A program made the translations under genes and the position numbers. A DNA stretch of 64,000 nt from Scatophagus argus (Eukaryota > Chordata > Actinopteri > Scatophagidae), in contig NC_058499.1 of NCBI RefSeq assembly GCF_020382885.2, positions 20,507,872 through 20,571,871 of the forward strand, read 5' to 3'. Of this stretch, positions 29,901 through 38,900 are shown in pieces. The stretch's first letter is position 1. Every line of letters starts with the position of its first letter. The notes under the pieces were generated by a model. The model saw only the letters and a program-made list of their open reading frames with translations. It ran no database searches and was not told the DNA's origin.

Positions 29901-32900
29901 ACCATCTCATCTTGTGTGTGCATGTGCATGTGCTCACATATTTCTGTGTCTAATGCGTGTGAGGAAGATTCCCTAGAGATGCCAACCAACATCCCACGAG
30001 GTCAGTTCACCTCCCTTCATTCGTTACTAGACAGGATTAAAAAATGGCAGCATGTAGGAGAGGAGGAGAGCAAAAAGCAGAAGAGTCTGACTCAACACAT
30101 ATTTGATTGTGGCATTAGTTGTGGTGCAAAGTTACACGTAAAATGATCTGCCTTCAGACCCCCTTCCTCTCTTCTTCCTCACCCACACACACACACACAC
30201 GAGTAATAATCTTATGGAATGGCCAAAATAACAAAATAATAGCTTACAGAACAGCAAGTCAGGCAGTCAGACCCCAGCCTCTGTATTTTTCCCCAAAAAC
30301 TGCCCAGAAATTCCCCTGCGGTTTGGCCTGCTACTCTCTCCTCACTCGCTTTTCTCTCATTCCTGCCTTACTCTCCCTGTACATCTCCGCTCTGTTCTCC
30401 TGCTCACTCTTCCTTTCTGTCCCTCCTTCTCTGTGCACAGTCCTCCGTCTCTCACCTCTCTTTAGCTGTCCCCCTCACCCTCACCGTTCTCTTTCTGTTC
30501 CCACACCTCTCATGCTCTCTACCTCTGTGCCTTTTTTTCTGTGTTCCCTCTTCCAACCCCCTCCTTCAAAAACTGTTTCTGCCAGAAACTTAATGAGAAC
30601 AACGTGTTACAATGCAGAGGGAGAGAGAGAGACTGTGTGTGTGTGTGTGTGTGTGGGGCAGATGGGGTCCCTCCTCTAGCACACACATGTGCAGATACTG
30701 TACAGTCAGAATAGCTTTACTAAGGCTGATCACTTAGTTGTATCGCATAGCTTTTCCAAACCTGTTATTTACTGCCTAATATTGTAATTTGTATTGCAGC
30801 TCTTACATTATAGTATTTTACCGTTCTTCTACTGTTCCTCTGCCTTAAACAACTTCATTCTTAGTAGTTAGCAACACGGCTAAAACGATTAGCTAATTAC
30901 CTGATTAGTAGGTGTTTTTATAACTGATTAATGGTTTGCATTAATAGTGGCCCTGTTCAATTCAAGAGCCTCAGTGAGTCATGACAGTGAAGGGCCTGAA
31001 TCCAACTGAAGCGCCTTCTGGTAGAACTACTTCATAGTTGTCATATATAAAATAATCATCGACTTCTGGGTGGCTGGCAGATTTTCATTTAAAATTTCGA
31101 GTTAAAATTTTCAACCCTGATCCCCATATTTAAATGATGTCCAATGGCTGAATCAGAGCAAATCCCAACACCTTATGTTGTTGTAAGAATTACTTCTGAT
31201 AGCGCACACCCCTGCTCTGACAATGAACCAGCTAAATGGAATTCAGCCGTCATTCTTTTTATTATTTATGTCCAAGCTTTTCGTCTTACACGTCTTCATG
31301 AAACAGACCTACTGCAGCTGTCTCTATGACAGCTGTCCCAGTAGATTCTATTCAACCCAGAACATTTTTTAATATTAATGACAATACCATAGATCGCTAA
31401 TACCAAGACAAAACTCTTTTTCCACCTTAGTTTGGGGAATATAAACATATACTAGAGGCCCTGCACAGCCTCACATGTGTTTTCAATTATTTCAGCTTAT
31501 TGGACCTCTGCTCAGGTTGAAGGCAGGTGGAATGGTATTGGGAATTACACATTAGAAATAAACAGGACATTAATAGTGCATTTAGTGGTGAAATAAATAT
31601 ACAAGCTTAATAATGTACACAATCAGCATGTTCCTGTCAGCACTTCCCTCTTTACTAATTTTGAGCAACAGTGCTGCCTTCTGCTGTAATATTTTTTTAT
31701 AGTCTTCATAGCTTTCCTTTATAATAACCTGTTCCTTTGGACTTGCACGCTATTGGTCCATTTTGTGTGGAAGAAGAGTCAAATTTTATGGGAATACAAG
31801 CGGAGCCTGAAGAAGAAAACCCGGGTTAACAAAGAAAGTCGATAACCACTGTCATTATCTCCGACTGTGGTTTTAGGTTTTGTTGAGCCAGCTCACGCGA
31901 AGAAAGCCTGGCCATGTCGAACTGCTACCACTAATCCAGTGTAAATACTGGGACTGTTTCCTAAGGCACAGTGTTGTGAGTGAGTAAGCAACAGCTTCCC
32001 TTAACGATATTCCCCCTGAGAGTAAGTGTGAGTGAGCACCCATGTTACAAACAGTGGTCACCTTGACTCTGTTTCATCACCAGTTCTCAGCTGCTGTTGT
32101 TTGAAAAGTGCATTTGAACATTTGTATTTCATTCATGCGTGAGATGAAAGGAGGACGTCAGAATTCAAATCCTCCTCATTGCAACAGCTCCTTCCACACT
32201 GACACGTCTCTCTCCTCAGATATTACACAAAGTGTTTCAGGACACTATGCTCTGCCTGTAGAGATTTAGCTTTACAATTTCTACAGTGGAAGCCATCTAA
32301 TATCTCTATCTGCATTAGGCAGTCACAGAAAATGTTGCATGTCAGTGAGTAGGACTTTTTGTGGAAGATTTACAGGATTTTTACATCAATTCGATGAACT
32401 GGCTTGATTTGTTTTACACTGGATTAACAGATTTTGCATTAGGTTATTTATTTATATTATATATTTATTTTGGTTTTCAATTCATTTTCCATAGAAATGT
32501 ACTCTATCAAGGACATACTGGTAACCTAGTGGTTAAGATGGGTAGCATATAATTTTAATGTTTCCTGTTTGGTTCAGGCATGCCATGCCACTCACTCTCT
32601 CTTCTCATATGCCCTGACTGCAGCATTAAAAATAAAGATGAAAAAACCTAAAGGAATTTTAAACGCTATCAAATAAATTCTATCAAAACTTGACTTTATG
32701 ATTTCCACAGCAGGCCTACTTTAGACTAAATATATAAACTTCATATAGAGATTCTGTGTTATTGAGAATTCCTTGATATTAACTGACTGAGGTAATAATC
32801 AGGACAGCTATAGAGCTATCTATAGAATATTTTAAGGCATAAACAACAAATTAACCTGCCATAACTTATACAAACAGCCTATGTACACATTCGACTACAT

Positions 32901-35900
32901 GGCTGAATAATCACACACCATTATGGAGACACTCGGAGACACCCTCTCTCTCACACACACACAAACACACACACACAAACACACACACATATAATAACAA
33001 GAGAAAGTATTCCCTTGATTCCTCAAACACAGAGTCACACCTGCCCCCCCTGCTCTTTGTTGACCTGGATCAGAGAATAAAAACCTTTGGGAAATCACGC
33101 TGTGGACGTGTAAACACAAGTGTGTTTATCAGCAACACCACAATGTAACATTTACGAAATTACATAAGCCAGTTTTCTAAAGGTCAGAGTACTGACTGAA
33201 AGGCCTGAAACTGTATTTGAATATGTGTGCCAACTTTACACAAAGGATAAAGCAGATTATGGACAAAAATAATCACATCCATCATTCTGTACTGGAGTGA
33301 CTGTTAAAGATTACAAATGTCTACCCATCATGCTGGCAGTGAGGGCACAGATTGATGCTGGTTTATTCACAGTAGGTCCCAGCAGGGAGGACAAACTGAT
33401 GTGGTGGAGCTGTGGTAAAGCAGGGCTGCAGTTAGTTACTCTGATTATTGATTAATGTGTTGATCAATATGTTTAAACTAGCTTTTATTATTAAACTGAG
33501 ATGTGGTGGGGGGGCTGTTTTTCAGTAGTTGGGCTCAGCCCCTCACTTCCAGTGAAGGGAAATCTTAATGCTTCAGCATACCAAGACATGTTGGACAATG
33601 CTATGCTTCCAACTTTGTGGCAACAGTTTGGGGAAGGCCATTTTCTATTCCAGCATGACTGTGTCCCAGTGCACAAAGCAAAGTCCATAAAGACATGTTT
33701 GGATGAGTTTGGTGTGGAAGAACTTGACTGGCCCACACAGAGTCCTGACCTCAACCCCATCCAACACCTTTGGGATGAACTGGAACAGAGATTGTGATTC
33801 AGGCCTTTTGGTCCAACATCAGTGTCTGACCTCACAAATGCTCTGCTGCATGAATGGGCAAAAAATCCCACAGAAACACTCCAAACTCTAATGGAAAAGC
33901 ATTCCCAGAAGAGTAGAAGCTGTTATAGCTGTAAAGCTGTCTGTGTATTTAGATGTCATTAAATTCTCTGTTCAGGTATTGGTCAGGTGTCCCAATATTT
34001 TTGTCTATACAGTGTATGTGCATTTTCCTCCAACATGTAGTGCAATGGAAATATAAAGTAGCAGAAAACTGAATTACTCAAGGAAAGTACAAGTATCACA
34101 AAACTGTTGTTGAGTACAATACTGGAGTTAATTGTACTTCGTTCCATCACTGGTTATACTAGGTTTTGACACTAAGATTTTAATTTTACTCCAAGTGTAT
34201 ATATGTAGTTCCAAATCTCAAATGTTTTGAGTTGAGTTCAGTGAGATTATTCACTGACAAACATCTTCCTGTCGCATCTGGAAATGAAAGTGACAAGAGA
34301 ACCAAAACAGTACAAGCCATAAAACCTCAATAATGAACTGAAAGACAGTAAAATTCTGTTTATAGAGAAGGGGAACTGCAGAATTGATGAGAATTTTTTG
34401 TCACTATGAGTGACCGCTTTCAGACTACACTGTCTGAGGCATTGATTATATAAAAATATGATTGGTGCAGCTTTAAAGGGTCAGTTTGTCAGTTATAATT
34501 GAACATATTATCCAAAGTGGTATGCAGAGATGCAGATATTTTCGATTACACGTTTAGACAGTGCTTTTTAGATATCCGAGCTGAGATAGATAACTGAGTT
34601 TAAATGAATTTCATTTGTGCTGCTGACAGCTGTGAAAATAAAAATTCCATCTGAAGTCTACAGAATGTTTTCTTGACAGAAACAAGGATCTGGTTCCTCA
34701 GGATAATTCTCTACCCTCATTGTTTTCACTGAAACCACATTTAACAGAAGAAGTGACTACACATAAGATAACTCAAAAAAATACACTGGAATAAAAACAC
34801 TGTATGTCTTTGTGTACATTGGATGAAGTGACCCTTTAAAGAAAATCCGTTCCAAATACAAAAAATAACCTCCATGGGGACATATTGTGTTTCCCTCTTC
34901 AGACAGCATTAAAAGTAGCTGACTCAAAGGAGCAACAACAGCTTGTCTGATCAGAATCTCTCTTGTATTCATATGACTGTATTTGGTACTAATATGTAAA
35001 GAAGCTAATTGTTTTGGCGGCGGCCCAACTAATGCAATCCCATATAATGCAAATTTCTGTACTGTCACATTCCACGAGGTTACTGAAAATTCTCCTGTCA
35101 GCTGGATACCACAGATGCGTCTGCAGATGGATATCAAAGGCAGCGCGGTACAGCACAGAGCCGACAAACTGGCGAGGCCTTTTTGGGCTGTGCAAACTCG
35201 TGCTCTGTGGCAGATCTCGCCCCGTGAGGACAGCAACGGACACAGTGAATGGACGTCTGGCTAGTTTTGGCCTTGCAAACAAAAGAAAAGAACTGTTGCT
35301 AGTCAGGGCTGTCCCCGTTTCATCAATAGCCCCTGTGTCTGGTATGTGCTGTTTTTATCCATCCAATTACTCACACAAAGGGCTCATCCTGTGTCTCCTT
35401 CCACCCACCGACAGGATAACCCAATAAGACACAAAGGGCTGCTGCTGCAAGCTTTAACTAATCATTTGGACATATGGGGTGTCTATCAGTCAGCTGGTGA
35501 GGGGAGGGGCAATAACCAGCGGCGTATCATGTCTGGGATATGTATGTCATGCGTTAATGGGGCAAAAAGAACTCATTCATTTGTTCCTATGGAGGGTGAA
35601 ATCACCCTCATGAAGCACCAAACTTTAACTCTGACAAGATGACAACCTACATGGCTGTGGCTAAAAACATCATCTAACAAATGGTTTTCTTTGTTTAATT
35701 CACTTTGTTCCCAGCATGTTCAGCGTCAGAATGTTTACAACAAAACATAAGGAGGCAGATCACTGCACTTGAATGAAGAAAATGATCCTAGAGAAAAAGG
35801 TTCATCTTAAAAACAGGTCGGTAGATTTGATCACCTGGCTTGAGGAAATAAGAGTTGAACCTGGTCTCAGTAATGCATTAAAATTATCGACGAACACTGA

Positions 35901-38900
35901 GCTTTTTGTACACTAAAACAACGCTGCAAGAGAAGATCAAACTTGTTCCTTTTGCCAGCCTTAAACCAAGGCTGTAAAAAGCACATACGCTGCAGTCATC
36001 TGATCCACTGCTGTCACAGAAAATACAGATAATTCAGCTTTAAAATTGGTCCGACTGTGGAAATAAGCAAACACATGTCATTTTCTCTGTATGCACGTTT
36101 TAGATATCAGTGTGACAACCATGCAACCCACTTTTAAAACTTGTTAGTATGGACTGGATATCTTGAAACAAGATTAATTACCCAGTGCAAATGGTACTTG
36201 ACAAGACTCTTGGATAAGAACAAATAAGATTGAATCATCCTAAAGGAGATAAAGACTTTCTAGAATTGAACTTTGTGTCATGTGGCTTCAATGGTAATAG
36301 AGAAGATAAGCCGTGATTGAGAACAGTGAGTTGACACCCATCACTCTCTCAGATGTGTTTCTCTATTCTCTCTCCCCTCATGCGGCACCAGCAATAAAAG
36401 CCAGCGAAAGTGTGTCGCAAGTGCGGAGCAGCAAGAATCATCCAAGCTGGAGCAGCCGTGTTGACCTTTGCCCTAAATACGCACATGCAAGCAGAGGTCA
36501 GGAATGTGGGCCACCTAAGCTAATTGCGAGAATATCTGGGGGGTTATGTATTGTTTACACGGCACAGGGGTCTGGAGACTCGTGGAATAGCCAGTCCACA
36601 AACAACACAGCTCACTGCCTGTCAGCTGACAAACAGTGACAGACAGCTGACACATTCTTCCAAACCGAGGCCCATGTCTGGACTAAGGCTGTGGCAGGAG
36701 GCAGCACATCCTCCTGTCTCTGCCTGAGGGCTGCTGGAGGGTTTTTTTTTTTTTTGTTATACTGATGTCAGTCGCAATGGGCCAAATTCCACTGGTGGTT
36801 TTGAAACGATACTTATTTCCCTCTTTGACGAAAGCACTTCTACTGTGTTACATTCTGTACAACGTCTGCATGTGTCATTTGCCTATCTAGAGATCTCCAT
36901 CAACCAGCTGGAAAACTGTAAGAGATTGTGGTAACACAATATTTTGTGATCTGATTAGGGAAAAACTGATGTTAATACCTCTGGTTTTTATTTCATCAGC
37001 ACAGTGGGTGGCTTAAAGTGTTAAGGATATTTTACCTTGGTTTATTTTGGGAGGTACAAAACAGGACTCAGTGGAAATGTGTCACACATTGATTACTTCC
37101 TACAATTCGTGCTTGTCAGTATTCATCCGGCGTTCATTCCAAACCATTAAACACTGCATTTAGCTGTTCCCGGCCTAAAGTTTCCAAACCCTAGGGGCCC
37201 TGAGGCCTCCTTCACTGGTTTTCCACTTTTCTAAAGATTGAACAGTTCTACATCAGCACAGTTAAGGACTGAAACTCATCTCCATGGAGCTCTGCTCACT
37301 TTCATAATGAGTCAGCACATGTCTCCAACAAACACATTTCTACGTGTGCGGCATGCTACGTCCTCCTTATGGTTCTTCACTGAACTTCTGAACTTCAGCA
37401 GATGTAGATACTTTTGTTGAATGCATGTCTTCCCACATCACCTTCTGCAGATCTCATTACCTTCTGCTAATGTGAATGTCTTGCATGTGTGATGCACTGA
37501 GAACCATTCTTGCTGACAAAATGCTTAACATTAATCTGCCCTCCATAACAAACAATACCAGTTAGTGTTACATAAGTGTTATATATAAGTGTATTAATTC
37601 AGTTAACTGAGGTTCACGCAATGCATTTTTGAGCACTAGGGCCGAAACAATAAAAAACACATCACCATCATACAGCATATAAAATTAAGGATAATGGGTC
37701 ATCTATTACGTACTCCTGGTGACATAAAGAATGTAAATCCATGATTCACTCTCCTTTTAGCTTTGTTTTGGTCTCCATCAACTGAGAAAAATATCTGGCT
37801 GTTTAGCTCATAGATGTTTGACTTTCTTGCCTGCTCAGGTATAAGCAGCAAATATTTTTCCTAGAAACAGCTGCCAACAGGGGTTGAGACTGAAACACAG
37901 GAGTAAATATGCCACAAAATCAAAACATTTGGCTGAAAGAGGCTAGACGAGCTGCAGGGCCCCAAATTAGCACACACCACTCACCAAAACGAAGAAAAAC
38001 TCAACATGTACACAAGCTAATTAAATAAATGATGTCTGTCCCCAATCTGCTGAGAAAGACCTACTTCCACGTTTTCACCATGTTTTGTTTTGGAATATAT
38101 GACCACCAGTAACTGGCTGTCCACTGTCGCTATGGTTATCTATTCTCAGCATTTCCAATGGTAATATTTATTGGTGGTTAGTAGCACTTCACAAAACTCT
38201 GCTGAGCAGAATGCAGTAAGATGCGGCAGTAATGTTGCATGTACAGGGACTTTAATTTCTCTTCTGTGACAGCTAATAAAATACACACCTAAATGCCTTG
38301 ATGTTTACAAGCCACATTATGACTGAGTAAAGTAACTGTACTACTCCATATAACATGAAGCACTTTTCTCGGACTGGTAAGAATCACTTTCCCCAAAAAA
38401 TCCGCCAGACTATACATGACACACACACAAAGGTTACCCACAAGTTGACCCCGCTTAAGGGGGGGGGGGCTCAGCCACTCAGCCAAGTCAAGACTGTGGG
38501 TGTCCTAAGTAGTTAAACAATATAGTAACTGTATTAATTCATAGAATTGTTAATTGGGGTGAAGTGCTCATATCCTTTAGTGAAGTAAAAGTACTAATAA
38601 TATTGTGTGCAAATACTCTGTTACAACTAAATGCTATGCACTGGAAAAGTAATAGTATGTAAGTGTAATTGGAAAATGTTCTGATTCTCCTCTAATGTTC
38701 TGATTCATGCATTAATGTCAAAGAAGGATTTCACTGTTGCAGGTGGTTGAGGTGGAGCTCAGTTTGAATTATGTTTTCAGGGACTTCAACTAATGAGCTT
38801 TTTCATTATGGATTCATCTGCTGTGTATTTTCTCCATTCATCGATTGATTGGTTTGTATAAATTCTAAAAAAAATAGTCAGAAATGTCATCACAATCACC

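Noticed and set aside
30119..30679. 186-codon open frame on + strand
   Set aside because: It runs through a pyrimidine tract and CA/GT microsatellites. The composition is Ser/Leu/Pro by base bias, with no domain. Chance opening.
33501..33797. Domesticated transposase gene
   Set aside because: No initiator context, frame breaks on both sides, N-terminal DNA-binding half missing, Gln at the expected catalytic Glu. It is a relic.
35014..35427. 137-codon + strand ORF in sntb2 intron 1
   Set aside because: No domain, no splice partners, overlapped by equally long frames on the other strand. Consistent with chance.
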